Assembly: GCF_009765355.1 (NCBI RefSeq)
Contig: NZ_VTHK01000030.1
Location: 62,001-126,000, forward strand
Length of the DNA: 64,000 nt
Reading direction: 5' to 3'
Source of the DNA: Amycolatopsis anabasis
GTDB lineage: Bacteria > Actinomycetota > Actinomycetes > Mycobacteriales > Pseudonocardiaceae
Shown: in pieces, positions 1 to 8,697 of the stretch
Layout of the letters: every line of letters starts with the position of its first letter
Numbering within the stretch: position 1 is the first letter of the stretch
Translations under genes and position numbers: made by a program
Notes under the pieces: model-generated
What the model saw: only the letters and a program-made list of their open reading frames with translations
Database searches by the model: none
What the model was told of the DNA's origin: nothing

Positions 1-1043
1 GCGGCATCCGGATCGACCTTCTTGATCGCGCGCAGCGCGGTGGGCGCGGTGAACAACGCCTGCACGCCGTGGTCGGAGATCACCCGCCAGAACGCCCCGG
101 CGTCCGGGGTGCCGACCGGTTTTCCTTCGTACAGCACGGTTGTCGCGCCGATCAGCAGAGGCGCGTAGACGATGTAGGAATGCCCGACGACCCAGCCGAC
201 GTCGGACGCGGTCCACCACACGTCACCGGGCTGGATGTCGTAGACCGCGCCCATCGACCAGGCCAGCGCGACCGCGTGCCCGCCGGTGTCGCGCACGACG
301 CCCTTCGGTTTCCCGGTGGTGCCGGAGGTGTAGAGGATGTAGAGCGGATCGGTGGCCGCCACCGGGACCGGATCGGCCGGGGTCGCGCCGGGCACCAGAT
401 CGGCCCAGTCGATGTCCCGCGCGGAGAGTTCGGCGCGAGCGGCTTCGCGTTGCAGGACAACGACTTTGTCCGGCTGGTGCGTGGTGGCGGCCAGGGCCTC
501 GTCGATGATCGGCTTGTACTCCACGATCCGGGTCGGCTCGATCCCGCACGACGCGGCGACGATGACCTTCGGCTTGGCGTCCTCGATCCGCGCCGCCAGC
601 TCCTTCGGCGCGAAACCGCCGAACACCACCGAATGCACCGCGCCGATCCGGGCGCAGCCGAGCATCGCGATGGCCGCCTCGGGCACCATCGGCAGGTAGA
701 TGATCACCCGGTCGCCCTTGCCGACGCCCAGCGAACGCAGTGCGCCCGCGAACCGGGCCACCTCGTCGCGCAGTTCGGCGTAGCTGTATCTGGTGACCGT
801 GCCGGTGACCGGGGAATCCCAGATGAGCGCGGTCTGCTCGCCCCTGCCCTGTGCGACGTGTCGATCAAGGGCGTTGTACGAGGTGTTCAGCTCACCGTCG
901 GGGAACCACCGGTAGAGCGGCGCGTTCGCGGAATCCAGTGCGCGCGCAGGCGGGCGGGACCAGTCGATCGCCGCCGCGGCCGCCAGCCAGAACCCGTCCG
1001 AATCGTCCAAACTGCGCTGATAAGTGTCGGCGTAGGCACCCAT
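1..1043 (-). CDS. prpE: propionyl/acetyl-CoA synthetase, N-terminal part (cut by window edge)
   Basis: Only the first 347 codons are inside the window. The protein is an ANL-superfamily short-chain acyl-CoA synthetase, which forms an acyl-adenylate from a carboxylate and ATP and then the CoA thioester, in the cytosol. It opens with an ACAS_N-type stretch (MGAYADTYQRSLDDSDGFW) and has the adenylate loop YTSGTTGKPKG near residue 237. The loop continues as VVRDTGGHAVAL, a pattern I associate with propionyl-CoA synthetase PrpE more than with Acs. The ATG at 1043 is chosen because it begins the conserved N-terminus; a second ATG 11 bases upstream is out of frame. Acetyl-CoA synthetase is the main alternative. 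The C-terminal domain with the acetylatable lysine is off the left edge. Confidence 0.85.
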   Translation of the reverse strand, partial: MGAYADTYQRSLDDSDGFWLAAAAAIDWSRPPARALDSANAPLYRWFPDGELNTSYNALDRHVAQGRGEQTALIWDSPVTGTVTRYSYAELRDEVARFAGALRSLGVGKGDRVIIYLPMVPEAAIAMLGCARIGAVHSVVFGGFAPKELAARIEDAKPKVIVAASCGIEPTRIVEYKPIIDEALAATTHQPDKVVVLQREAARAELSARDIDWADLVPGATPADPVPVAATDPLYILYTSGTTGKPKGVVRDTGGHAVALAWSMGAVYDIQPGDVWWTASDVGWVVGHSYIVYAPLLIGATTVLYEGKPVGTPDAGAFWRVISDHGVQALFTAPTALRAIKKVDPDA

Positions 1044-1085
1044 CGGGCGACCATAACCGAAGATCGCCCACAGGCAACTCTCTAC

Positions 1086-1481
1086 TCAGGTGAAGATCTG
1101 GCCGATGCTCTCGCTCGTCTTCGCGACGACCTCGCTCACCTGCGACACCTCGGTCAGCAGCCCCTTGACCTTCGCCCACCGGCTGCGCACGACCGCCGGT
1201 TCGACCTCCTCGGCACGCGCCGGATCGCCCAGATTCCGGGCGTCCTGGACGAGATCGGCGAGGTTGTCCTCGAGGACCTCCCTGCCCGCCGGTTCCCGAT
1301 CGGCGACTTCCGCTCGCAGCCGTTCCAGCAGCTCGATCAGCTCGGCCAGGGCCTGCTCGCGGCCTTCCGGGGCCGCGTAGTAGGTGCCGCCGCTGATCGC
1401 GCCGCTGCTGGTGCCGCCGGTGATGATCGGGGCGTTGCTGACCCCGTGGATGTTGACCTGGTGGCGAGGCTCCTTGCTCAC
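1086..1481 (-). CDS. small protein with N-terminal Gly/Ser/Thr-rich motif and helical tail
   Basis: A 131-residue protein that I do not recognise. Residues about 7-32 carry a β-prone motif, VNIHGVSNAPIITGGTSSG followed by AISGGTYY. The rest is charged and helical (ALAELIELLERLRAEVADRE and onward), probably a coiled coil. No signal peptide or membrane helix is visible. The GTG start at 1481 overlaps the stop of the upstream membrane-protein gene as GTGA, so the two are probably translationally coupled. Almost the same motif forms the C-terminus of that upstream protein. This suggests a shared docking or assembly element or a local duplication. Function unknown. Confidence 0.75.
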   Translation of the reverse strand: MSKEPRHQVNIHGVSNAPIITGGTSSGAISGGTYYAAPEGREQALAELIELLERLRAEVADREPAGREVLEDNLADLVQDARNLGDPARAEEVEPAVVRSRWAKVKGLLTEVSQVSEVVAKTSESIGQIFT

Positions 1482-3226
1482 TTCTTCCCTCCGGAGGCGG
1501 GTTTGGCCTGGCCGACGGTGCCGCCGCTGATCGGGCCGCTGCTCGTGCCGCCGAGGATGATCGGGGCGTTGCTGGTGCCGTTGATGTTGACGTCGTTGTT
1601 GACGACCATCAGCGCGCGCTGTTCGAACTGGGCCGCCGAGTATCCGGCGTCCCGCATGATCTGGCTGATCGCGGGCACCAGGCGGCTTTCCATGATCTTG
1701 TCGTAGCGGTCGACGTCGACGACCTGGAAGTAGTTGCGGTACTCGGCCGCCGCGGCCATTTCCCGCAGCGTGCTCAGGGATCCGTAGCGATCCGGGTCGA
1801 TCACGCCGCGTTCCCGGGTCAGCGGGCGCAGCCAGGACAGCACACCGAGGATCCGGGCCGGGACGGTCGCGGGCAGTTTGAGCCAGTCCAGCACGCCCTG
1901 CCCGACCGGGCGCAGCGAATCCGGCGGGAGCTTGTCGATCGCCTGGTACGCGGGCCGGATCGGCGGCAGCACGCACGGCGTCCATTCGAGGTACAGCGTG
2001 CTCTCGTCGACCGCGGCGTGCAGGTACATCGCCATCACCAGGTCCCGGTTCCAGGTCTCGACCTGGAAGCACAGGTAGTACCGCGACCATTCCCGGGGCT
2101 GCTTGCGCAGCTCGGTCACCTCGGCCTCGGGGAGGGCGCCGTTCGGCGGCCGGTCCAGATCCGGGAGGTAGTGCACGGTGGCCGGTTCACCGAGATGGCC
2201 GATGAGTTCCTTGGCCGAGGCGTACACCGCGTCGATGATCCGCATCCCGCGCAGTCGCCGGTCCGGGGACAGCGAGGTGCTCGACTGCAGGACCGCCATT
2301 TCCGCCCGGACGCGTTCGTAGAGCGATTCGGTGGTCAGCTCGTCGAACGGCGAACCGTCGGGTTTCGTTTCCTCGTCCAGTTTCTCCAGCGGCAGCACCA
2401 TCGACCACGCCTGCCGGAACCGGCCCGCGCCGACGAACGGGTCGTACCCGCGGTGCACGACCAGCGGCGCGCCGCCCGGTGGCACTTCCTGTGCGGTGTC
2501 CAGGTGGCGGGTGAGCTGGCGCAGGAAACGCGACGGGCTCAGGTTGAGCAGCGGCCGGTCCGAGTTGAGGAACCGCAGCGGCGGCCGGGTGCGCGCCCCG
2601 CGGCCGAAGTGCACGGTCAGCAGGCGCCAGACGACGAGCCGATCGGCGAGCAGGATGCCCAGCGTCAGCAGCAGGATCACCCAGGCCAGCACCGACCACA
2701 CGGTTTCGTCCGGCGGGCTTTCCACCAGCACGGCCTCGTCCCGGTACCGCGAGCGGGAGCCGCTCGAGGAGCTCGACTCCAGTTCGTTCCACAGCCGGGT
2801 GAGCAGGCCGGAGAAGACGAGCAGCAGGACCAGCAACCCCGCGCCCAGGGCGAAAGCCTTGCCCGAGACCGGTTTCGGCGCGCCGCGCTTGCCCAGCGCG
2901 GCGGGCACCGACAGCAGCAGCGCCAGCCCGATCCAGCCGTAGAGCAGGACGTCGTTCCACGCGACGTAGACGAACAGCGCCATCAGCACCAGCAGGGCGG
3001 CGTCCCGGACCTTGCGCCGGACTCGGGAGGCGACGGCCTCGCCGAGCACGGCGGCCGCGTCCAGGCCCGGCGACGGCGGCACCGGGCGGGTGGGTTCGAC
3101 CAGGAACTCCCGGATCGCGTTGTCCGCGAACACCGGGTCGAGGTGCGCGGCGGCGCACAGGTACCGCGTGGTGTCGTCCTGCTGTGTCCACTGTGGACTG
3201 TTCTGGTCCGGATCGGCCTGGGTCAT
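1478..3226 (-). CDS. four-helix membrane protein ending in a shared GGTSSG motif
   Basis: A 582-residue protein that I do not recognise. After a soluble N-terminus there are four hydrophobic segments near residues 76-91, 94-112, 124-143 and 176-195. A large soluble region of about 340 residues follows. The C-terminus (from about residue 546) is VNINGTSNAPIILGGTSSG plus PISGGT, nearly the same motif that opens the next protein. The start is set at the ATG at 3226, preceded by GGGAGCGAG; longer open reading upstream overlaps the next gene and is rejected. The stop overlaps the GTG of the downstream small gene. The middle gene of a three-gene leftward operon facing a kinase locus. Function unknown. 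Confidence 0.75.
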   Translation of the reverse strand: MTQADPDQNSPQWTQQDDTTRYLCAAAHLDPVFADNAIREFLVEPTRPVPPSPGLDAAAVLGEAVASRVRRKVRDAALLVLMALFVYVAWNDVLLYGWIGLALLLSVPAALGKRGAPKPVSGKAFALGAGLLVLLLVFSGLLTRLWNELESSSSSGSRSRYRDEAVLVESPPDETVWSVLAWVILLLTLGILLADRLVVWRLLTVHFGRGARTRPPLRFLNSDRPLLNLSPSRFLRQLTRHLDTAQEVPPGGAPLVVHRGYDPFVGAGRFRQAWSMVLPLEKLDEETKPDGSPFDELTTESLYERVRAEMAVLQSSTSLSPDRRLRGMRIIDAVYASAKELIGHLGEPATVHYLPDLDRPPNGALPEAEVTELRKQPREWSRYYLCFQVETWNRDLVMAMYLHAAVDESTLYLEWTPCVLPPIRPAYQAIDKLPPDSLRPVGQGVLDWLKLPATVPARILGVLSWLRPLTRERGVIDPDRYGSLSTLREMAAAAEYRNYFQVVDVDRYDKIMESRLVPAISQIMRDAGYSAAQFEQRALMVVNNDVNINGTSNAPIILGGTSSGPISGGTVGQAKPASGGKK

Positions 3227-3243
3227 CTCGCTCCCTGTCGGCG

Positions 3244-3918
3244 TCACGGTCGTGCGTTCTCGATCATGGTGCTGTGCAGCGGCTGGGTGGCGGACCAGGA
3301 TTCGACCGGGGCGGCGGCGTAGACGAAGTACTCGATCCCGCCGGTCCGCCAGTACACCGAGCGGACGTGGCGGCGGCCCTCCGGCGCGTCCCACTCGAAC
3401 TCCCAGACCACGGCTTCGTGGCCGCGCAGGGTCGCCTCGCGCAGTTCCTGGAGTGCGTAGCCGGACCGCTGCGCGACCTGTCGTTCGTATTCGACGTGGC
3501 TGTCCAGGATGGATTTCCCGTCCACCGGCCCGCCGCCGAACTTGAACACCCGCCGGGAGTCGGCGGGATCCGTGGCCTGGACGGTGTTCGGGCCGCCCGT
3601 GTTCTCCAGGTCCCAGCCGATGGGGACCACCGTCGTCAGGTTTCCCGGGCCGGACGCCCGGCGAAAGCCGTCCGGCACGGCGGGCGCGCTGGTGCTGCGC
3701 GTCGGATACCGGCTCCTGGTCGGCTTCGAGGTCTCGGACCGCGTCGCCACGATCGTTTCCTCTACCGGAAGACCGGGCAGGGCGGCAGGATCGTCGTTGT
3801 CCGGTTCCGCGCGGACCACCAGCAGCGTGACGCCGACCGCCGCGCACAGGACGAGGTTGGCGGCGGCCACCGCCAACGCGACCGTTCGGGAGGAAGGCTG
3901 CGTCGCGGGATCTGGCAT
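3244..3918 (-). CDS. single-pass membrane protein with extracellular domain
   Basis: A 224-residue protein. A short cytosolic start (MPDPATQPSSRT) leads into one membrane helix at about residues 13-34, then a Ser/Thr/Pro-rich linker and a roughly 150-residue outer domain (for example PIGWDLENTGGPNTVQATDP and GGIEYFVYAAAPVESWSATQ). The layout resembles small anchored sensor or adaptor proteins of actinobacteria; I do not recognise the family. The ATG at 3918 is preceded by GGGGG in good position. It ends 17 bases before the next operon gene. It is the promoter-proximal gene of the leftward three-gene unit and is divergent from the gene at 4026. Function unknown. Confidence 0.7.
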   Translation of the reverse strand: MPDPATQPSSRTVALAVAAANLVLCAAVGVTLLVVRAEPDNDDPAALPGLPVEETIVATRSETSKPTRSRYPTRSTSAPAVPDGFRRASGPGNLTTVVPIGWDLENTGGPNTVQATDPADSRRVFKFGGGPVDGKSILDSHVEYERQVAQRSGYALQELREATLRGHEAVVWEFEWDAPEGRRHVRSVYWRTGGIEYFVYAAAPVESWSATQPLHSTMIENARP

Positions 3919-4025
3919 GGGACCCCCTGGTCGGATCTCGCGAACGCAAGATGCAGAGTGCATGTTCGCGGGCGCATGACAGTAACATGAATCACCCCCA
4001 TATCCGCCCGTTTCGGAGGTTTCGG

Positions 4026-4532
4026 ATGAGCAACGCGATGCCGTCCCCGGTCGACGCGCTCGAGCGGGAGGTGGCCGACCATCCGGAGGACGCCGAACTG
4101 CGGCTGCGGCTGGGGCTCGCGCTGGAGACCATGGCCGAACAGGCGCGCAGCCTCACCCGCGAACGGGTGCGCGTGATCACCACCCGGCGGCAGCTGGAAA
4201 TCTGCGAATACGCGGCGAACCGGATCCTCGAACTTGATCTGGACGACGAGCGGCTCACCGCGTCCGCGCGGGCGCTGCGCGATCAGGTGCGCGCGGGCCG
4301 GAGCTGGGTGTGGGTGCGGCGGCCGCTCGCCCTGACGCTGGCCGTGGTAATCGGTTGCCTGGGCATGCTCGCGGTGGTGCTCGGCGCGCTTTTCGAAAGC
4401 ATTCCGATCGTGGTGGCGGCCGGGGTGCTGGGCAGCGCGGCGCTGGCCGCGATCGTGCTGCGTTACCGGCGGGAGAGCTGGCGGCTGGTCGCCGAGCGCG
4501 CGTTGCCGGTGGTCTGGCAGCCCGGCGCCTGA
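4026..4532 (+). CDS. two-helix membrane protein with N-terminal helical (TPR-like) region
   Basis: A 168-residue protein. The first 95 residues are helical and TPR-like (ALEREVADHPEDAELRLRLG and onward). Two adjacent hydrophobic helices lie near residues 103-124 and 127-148, then a short basic tail. The ATG at 4026 is preceded by GGAGG with 6-base spacing; in-frame ATGs at 3951 and 3987 lack this and are less likely. It is divergent from the three-gene unit at 1086-3918 and lies 115 bases before the membrane kinase on the same strand, so it may belong to the same membrane signalling locus. Family not recognised. Confidence 0.7.
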   Translation: MSNAMPSPVDALEREVADHPEDAELRLRLGLALETMAEQARSLTRERVRVITTRRQLEICEYAANRILELDLDDERLTASARALRDQVRAGRSWVWVRRPLALTLAVVIGCLGMLAVVLGALFESIPIVVAAGVLGSAALAAIVLRYRRESWRLVAERALPVVWQPGA

Positions 4533-4647
4533 ACGTATAGCGGATGGGGCAGGGGCAACGAATCGCCGCCACCTGCGTCCACGAGGCATGCGGCCGACAT
4601 ACTGTGTCGGTAGCACACGCACGGCGATCGAACGAGGGGAGCGGGGA

Positions 4648-6357
4648 GTGGACACGTTCGCGAGCTCGCTGCTGTCGTTCGCGCACCAGCTTTTCGGGCC
4701 GGGGATCTGCCCGGGTGACTGGGTGTGGGCGACCAGCACGGCGGGGGCGCTGGTCGCGCTGTTCCCGGTGCTCGGCGCGGTCGTCGTCGCGCTCATCCGC
4801 AAGGGCACCGGCAACCGGTACGACACCACGATCACCGCGGCCATCGGGATCGTCGGGACGGTCGCGGTGCTGGTGATCCCGTGGCTGCTGCTCAACGGCA
4901 TCTCGAGCACCTACCGCGCCGCGCGGTCCGAGCCCAAGAGCTCCGGGCTCTCCTCGGCGGAGCTGGCCACGTTCGACAACGACTACTGCTCCTTCATCGG
5001 GAACCAGAAGCAGTACCTGGGCGGTGGCCGGAACATCTACGAGTCGTTGTTCTACCCGCACAACGACAAACTCGAATACGGCTACTACCTGATCGCGCTG
5101 ATCGCGTTGCCCGCACTCGCGCTGCTGTTCGTGAAACTGCAGGCGAACGCGGCGATGCGCCGCGGTCCGAAGTGGCCGACCCGGTTCTTCTGGATCCCGT
5201 TCGTGCTGCTGGTGGTGCTCTCCGGCGGCGTCGAGGCGAACGCGGCCGTGCACCTGTGGCTGGGCTTCGTGCCGATCAGCGTGCTCGGCATCATCCCGGT
5301 GGCGCTGGTCGGGCCGCCCGCGTGGTCGACGATCAACCGGTCCGAGCGGCCGCCGGAGAAACCGCAGCCCGAGCCGTACCGGCCGCCGCCACCGCCGCCC
5401 CAGGAACCGAAGCAGTACCCGCCGACCGCGATGGCGCAGGAGCCGCAACTGGCCGCGGCGCCCGGTCCGGTGCCGGTGCCGCCCGGGTCCAGCGCGGCGG
5501 GCAGCAGCCGGTACCGGCGGATCCGGCAACTCGGCCACGGGGGTTTCGGCACGGTCTGGCAGGCCGTGGACAACCAGCTGGGCCGGACGGTCGCGCTGAA
5601 GATCGCGCACGCCCCGGACCGGGACACCGAGCAGCGCATGGAACGCGAGGCCCGGGCGCTGGCGGTGGTGAACCATCCGAACTGCGTGCGGGTGTACGAC
5701 CTGGTCGAGGAACCGGACGGGCTCGCGCTGGTGATGGAGTACCTGGAGGGCCAGTCGCTGTCCGCGGTGGTGGACGGGAACGGGCCGCTGGACGACATCG
5801 CCGCGGGCCGGTTGTGGGCGACCATGGCGGGCGCGCTCGCCGCGGCGCACGACAAGGGCGTGCTGCACCGCGACGTGAAGCCGTCGAACGTGATCATCGA
5901 CCCGGCCGGGCTGGCGCACCTGATCGACTTCGGGATCGCGCGCAGCCAGGGCGATTCGACGCTCACCGCGACCGGGATGATGGTCGGCACGCCCGACTTC
6001 GTCGCCCCGGAGACCGCCGCCGGAGCCCCGGCGAGCCCGGCCTCGGACGCGTGGCAGCTCGCCGCGACGGTGAGCTACGCCCTCGCCGGGCAGCCGCCGC
6101 GGGGCACCCGGGAAACCCCGATGGCCGCGTTGATGGCGGCCGCGCGGGCGGAACCGGTGTCGAAGCTGCCCCAGCGGACCGTGCACCACCGGTTGCTGAT
6201 CGCCTCCCTGGACTCCGAACCGCGCCGCCGGCCGACCCTCACCGCGGTCCGGCGCGAGGTCGAAGGCTGGCTGGCGCGGGCGGGGAAGTCGCCGGACGGC
6301 CCGGTCACCCGGATCATCACGCCGCAGCACACGTCCCAGCGCCGCCCGTTGCGGTAG
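4648..6357 (+). CDS. membrane Ser/Thr protein kinase with N-terminal membrane domain
   Basis: A 569-residue Hanks-type kinase. The kinase is C-terminal: G-loop GHGGFGTVW at about 296, VALK lysine at 318, HRDVKPSN at 407-414, DFG at 427-429 and GTPDFVAPE in the activation segment, so all catalytic residues are present. The N-terminal 230 residues hold about five hydrophobic segments with a soluble stretch between the second and third (YCSFIGNQKQYLGGGRNIYE). A Pro-rich linker (about residues 230-280) joins the halves. This is the reverse of the common PknB order, where the kinase precedes a single helix and an outer sensor. The GTG at 4648 is chosen for the upstream AGGGGAG and because the membrane domain starts there. 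A YqeY-like gene follows 44 bases later. Confidence 0.9.
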   Translation: MDTFASSLLSFAHQLFGPGICPGDWVWATSTAGALVALFPVLGAVVVALIRKGTGNRYDTTITAAIGIVGTVAVLVIPWLLLNGISSTYRAARSEPKSSGLSSAELATFDNDYCSFIGNQKQYLGGGRNIYESLFYPHNDKLEYGYYLIALIALPALALLFVKLQANAAMRRGPKWPTRFFWIPFVLLVVLSGGVEANAAVHLWLGFVPISVLGIIPVALVGPPAWSTINRSERPPEKPQPEPYRPPPPPPQEPKQYPPTAMAQEPQLAAAPGPVPVPPGSSAAGSSRYRRIRQLGHGGFGTVWQAVDNQLGRTVALKIAHAPDRDTEQRMEREARALAVVNHPNCVRVYDLVEEPDGLALVMEYLEGQSLSAVVDGNGPLDDIAAGRLWATMAGALAAAHDKGVLHRDVKPSNVIIDPAGLAHLIDFGIARSQGDSTLTATGMMVGTPDFVAPETAAGAPASPASDAWQLAATVSYALAGQPPRGTRETPMAALMAAARAEPVSKLPQRTVHHRLLIASLDSEPRRRPTLTAVRREVEGWLARAGKSPDGPVTRIITPQHTSQRRPLR

Positions 6358-6401
6358 GAACTCGATTGCGGGGTCCGGGGCGTGATCATTAGGGTCCCGG
6401 C

Positions 6402-6755
6402 ATGTCATTGCGTGCTCGAATGCGTGCGGCCTTACCGGAGGCGATGCGCGCCCGCGACCGGGTCGCCGTCAAAGCCCTGCGCACCGCCCTCGCCGCGCTG
6501 GACAACGCCGAAGCGGTGCCCATGCCGGAATCGCGAGGCGGGGCGATCGAGCATTCGCCGGTCGGCGTCGGCGCCGCGGAGGTGGCGCGGCGCGAACTCA
6601 GCGAGACCAGCATCGCGGAGATCGTGCGAGCCGAGGCCACCGAACGGCTGGAAACCGCGGCGACCCTGACCGGGACGGCGCACGCGGAACGGGCCGAACA
6701 GCTGCGCGCGGAAGCCGCCGTGCTGCTGCGCCTCCTCGACGAACCCCCGGCCTGA
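6402..6755 (+). CDS. YqeY/GatB-like domain protein
   Basis: A 117-residue soluble, highly helical protein (MSLRARMRAALPEAMRARDR, then VAVKALRTALAALDNAEAVP). It fits the YqeY family, related to the tail domain of the GatB amidotransferase subunit, though usual YqeY proteins are about 150 residues. The biochemical role of stand-alone YqeY proteins is not settled; a link to tRNA-dependent amidation is inferred from the shared domain only. The ATG at 6402 begins the conserved helix. Convergent with the mannosyltransferase gene; a long palindrome lies just after its stop. Confidence 0.6.
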   Translation: MSLRARMRAALPEAMRARDRVAVKALRTALAALDNAEAVPMPESRGGAIEHSPVGVGAAEVARRELSETSIAEIVRAEATERLETAATLTGTAHAERAEQLRAEAAVLLRLLDEPPA

Positions 6756-6762
6756 CGGGGGT

Positions 6763-6812
6763 GGGTCGTGAGCGTTTGGACCGGTTCTAACCGGTCAAAA
6801 CGCTCACGACCC
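6763..6812. terminator. 50-bp inverted repeat between convergent genes (family A, copy 1)
   Basis: Two 24-base arms with one mismatch around a 2-base centre. The outer arm reads GGGTCGTGAGCGTTT and the centre ACCGGTT-CT-AACCGGT. It starts 8 bases after the yqeY-like stop and lies before the opposing pmt stop. Copies with the same outer and inner parts occur at 24003 and 34414, also between convergent genes. Probably a bidirectional terminator; there is no clear T-tract. Confidence 0.7.
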
Positions 6813-6870
6813 CACGTCACTGGCGGCTTCGCCGCAAGGTGACCCCGCCGCCCCGGGCCGCCGTCGCCGC

Positions 6871-6953
6871 GGCAGGAAGGGACCTTCGCTATCGCTCAAC
6901 CGGAGCGAGGGAGATTTACTACGGTTAAACGTGAGTAAAGGTCCCTTGCTGCA
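6871..6953. repeat. GGGACCTT / AAGGTCCC repeat (family B, copy 1)
   Basis: Begins GGCAGGAAGGGACCTTCGCT and ends AGTAAAGGTCCCTTGCTGC, giving inverted ends around a central TTTACTACGG. It is closely similar to 23875-23953, and its right part to 63836-63890. It sits in the 297-base gap between the convergent yqeY-like and pmt genes, where I see no gene. Confidence 0.75.
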
Positions 6954-7052
6954 AGTTTGGCCGCCGGTCAGCACCACGGCGAGCAGGACAACAAAGACCA
7001 TCGCGACATAGCGGACCCCGGGCCGGAGCCGTTCGAATCGGACAGTGCTCGG

Positions 7053-8612
7053 TTACCGCCAGGACGGCAGCCAGAGTTCGGACTGCCACTGCTCGTTGGT
7101 GATCGAGTCCCCGTTGAGGATCGGCCACAGCCAGGCGAAGTTCGCCACCACGAGCCCGGTGTACAGCGCGACGGCCAGCAGGCCGGTGCCTCTTCGCTCG
7201 AAGCCGCGTTTGGCGCGGCCGAGGATCTGCCCCAGCGCCAACGTCAGCCCGAGCACCAGGAACGGCGCCAGCGGGGTGGCGTAGAAGAAGTACATCTGCC
7301 GGTCGAGGTTGAGGAACCACGGCGCCAGTCCGGCCAGGTAGCCGACCAGCACGGCCGCGTAGCGCCAGTCCGCCCGGAAGATCCACCGCCAGATACCCCA
7401 GCCGAGCATCGGCAGCGCGAGCCACCACATCGCCGGGGTGCCGATCAGCATCGTCGCGCGCACGCAGTTCGAGCCGCCGCAGCCGGTCGCCGAACTGCCG
7501 GTCTCGATGTAGTAGAGCATCGGCCGCAGCCCCATCGGCCACGTCCACGGTTTCGACTCCCACGGATGCGGATCGTTCTTCGGCGTGAGCAGCGTTTCGT
7601 GGAAGTGCAGCACGTTCATCGAATAATCGCCCAGCGACCGCAGCGCGGGCGGGATCCACCCGAAGATCCCCGGGGCGATGTCCTTGATCTCGACGTAGTG
7701 CCGGTCGGTGCCCGTTTCGCTGGCGAACCAGGCCCACCAGCTGCCCAGGTAGGTCAGGAACGCGATCGCGACGAACGCCCACAGCGCCGGGGCGACATCG
7801 CGGACCAAGGTGCCCACCCACGGCCGCTCCACCCCGGCCGCCCGCCGCGCGGCGACGTCGAACGCCACGCACAGCAGGCCGAACGCGGCCATGTAGTAGA
7901 GCCCGGACCATTTGACCGCGAACGCGAGCCCGATCATCAGCCCGGCGGCGAACCGCCACCACCGGAAACCGAGCCGGGGCCCGAACGGCGATTCGTCGAT
8001 CCAGCCTTCGGCCACCACGGTCGCGAGCCGGGCCCGCACCTGCTCCCGGTCGACCAGCAGGCACGCGAATCCGGCCAGGACGAACATCGCGATGAAGATG
8101 TCCAGCATCCCCATCCGGGACTGCACGTGCAGCACGCCGTCGCAGATGACCAGGATGCCCGCGATCCCGCCGAGCAGCGTGGACCGGGTGAGCCGCCGCG
8201 CGATCCGGATGGTCAGCAGGATGATCACCGTGCCGGCCAGCGCCGCGGTGAACCGCCAGCCCCAGCCGTTGTAGCCGAACAGCCACTCGCCGATCGCGAT
8301 CAGCTGCTTGGCCAGTGGCGGGTGCACCACCAGCTCGTAGCCGTAGTTGTCCTCGTAACCGCCGTTGCGCAGCATCTGCCACGCCTGCGGGACGTAGTGC
8401 TTCTCGTCGAAGACCGGGGCGCCCTTGTCGGTGGGGAAGCCCAGGTTCTGCAACCGGATCACGCCGCCGATCGCCGTGAGCACCAGCGTGACCACCCAGC
8501 CGCGCAGCCGATCGGCCGGCATCGGCTTGCCCAGCAGGGTCGCCTCGCGGTCCGAAGGTGGTTGCGGTGACGCGGTCTGATCCGGGTCCGGGCGGGTCAG
8601 CGTTGCGGTCAC
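7053..8612 (-). CDS. pmt: protein O-mannosyltransferase (GT39 family)
   Basis: A 519-residue polytopic membrane protein of the Pmt family. It transfers mannose from polyprenyl-phosphate mannose to Ser/Thr of proteins as they are secreted, on the outer face of the membrane. The first extracytoplasmic loop has FDEKHYVPQAW, with the acidic pair typical of PMT catalytic sites, followed by HPPLAKQLIA. About ten hydrophobic segments follow. The GTG at 8612 (VTATLTRPDPDQTAS) is chosen; longer reading would run into the divergent rsmI gene. Neighbouring rsmI divergently is the same arrangement as M. tuberculosis Rv1002c/Rv1003 (from memory). Usual length. Confidence 0.92.
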   Translation of the reverse strand: MTATLTRPDPDQTASPQPPSDREATLLGKPMPADRLRGWVVTLVLTAIGGVIRLQNLGFPTDKGAPVFDEKHYVPQAWQMLRNGGYEDNYGYELVVHPPLAKQLIAIGEWLFGYNGWGWRFTAALAGTVIILLTIRIARRLTRSTLLGGIAGILVICDGVLHVQSRMGMLDIFIAMFVLAGFACLLVDREQVRARLATVVAEGWIDESPFGPRLGFRWWRFAAGLMIGLAFAVKWSGLYYMAAFGLLCVAFDVAARRAAGVERPWVGTLVRDVAPALWAFVAIAFLTYLGSWWAWFASETGTDRHYVEIKDIAPGIFGWIPPALRSLGDYSMNVLHFHETLLTPKNDPHPWESKPWTWPMGLRPMLYYIETGSSATGCGGSNCVRATMLIGTPAMWWLALPMLGWGIWRWIFRADWRYAAVLVGYLAGLAPWFLNLDRQMYFFYATPLAPFLVLGLTLALGQILGRAKRGFERRGTGLLAVALYTGLVVANFAWLWPILNGDSITNEQWQSELWLPSWR

Positions 8613-8697
8613 GGGGTCTGATCCTAGGGCCCGGGAGGTGAATTCGTCGTCGGCGTCCGAGTCATCGCGACCAGGTGACCGCCCGTAAGCTGGGCTC

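Noticed and set aside
1478..3988. An 836-residue single protein reading through the first two genes of the leftward unit
   Set aside because: The upstream part is the out-of-frame image of the anchored-protein gene at 3244-3918; the ATG at 3226 has a good ribosome site.
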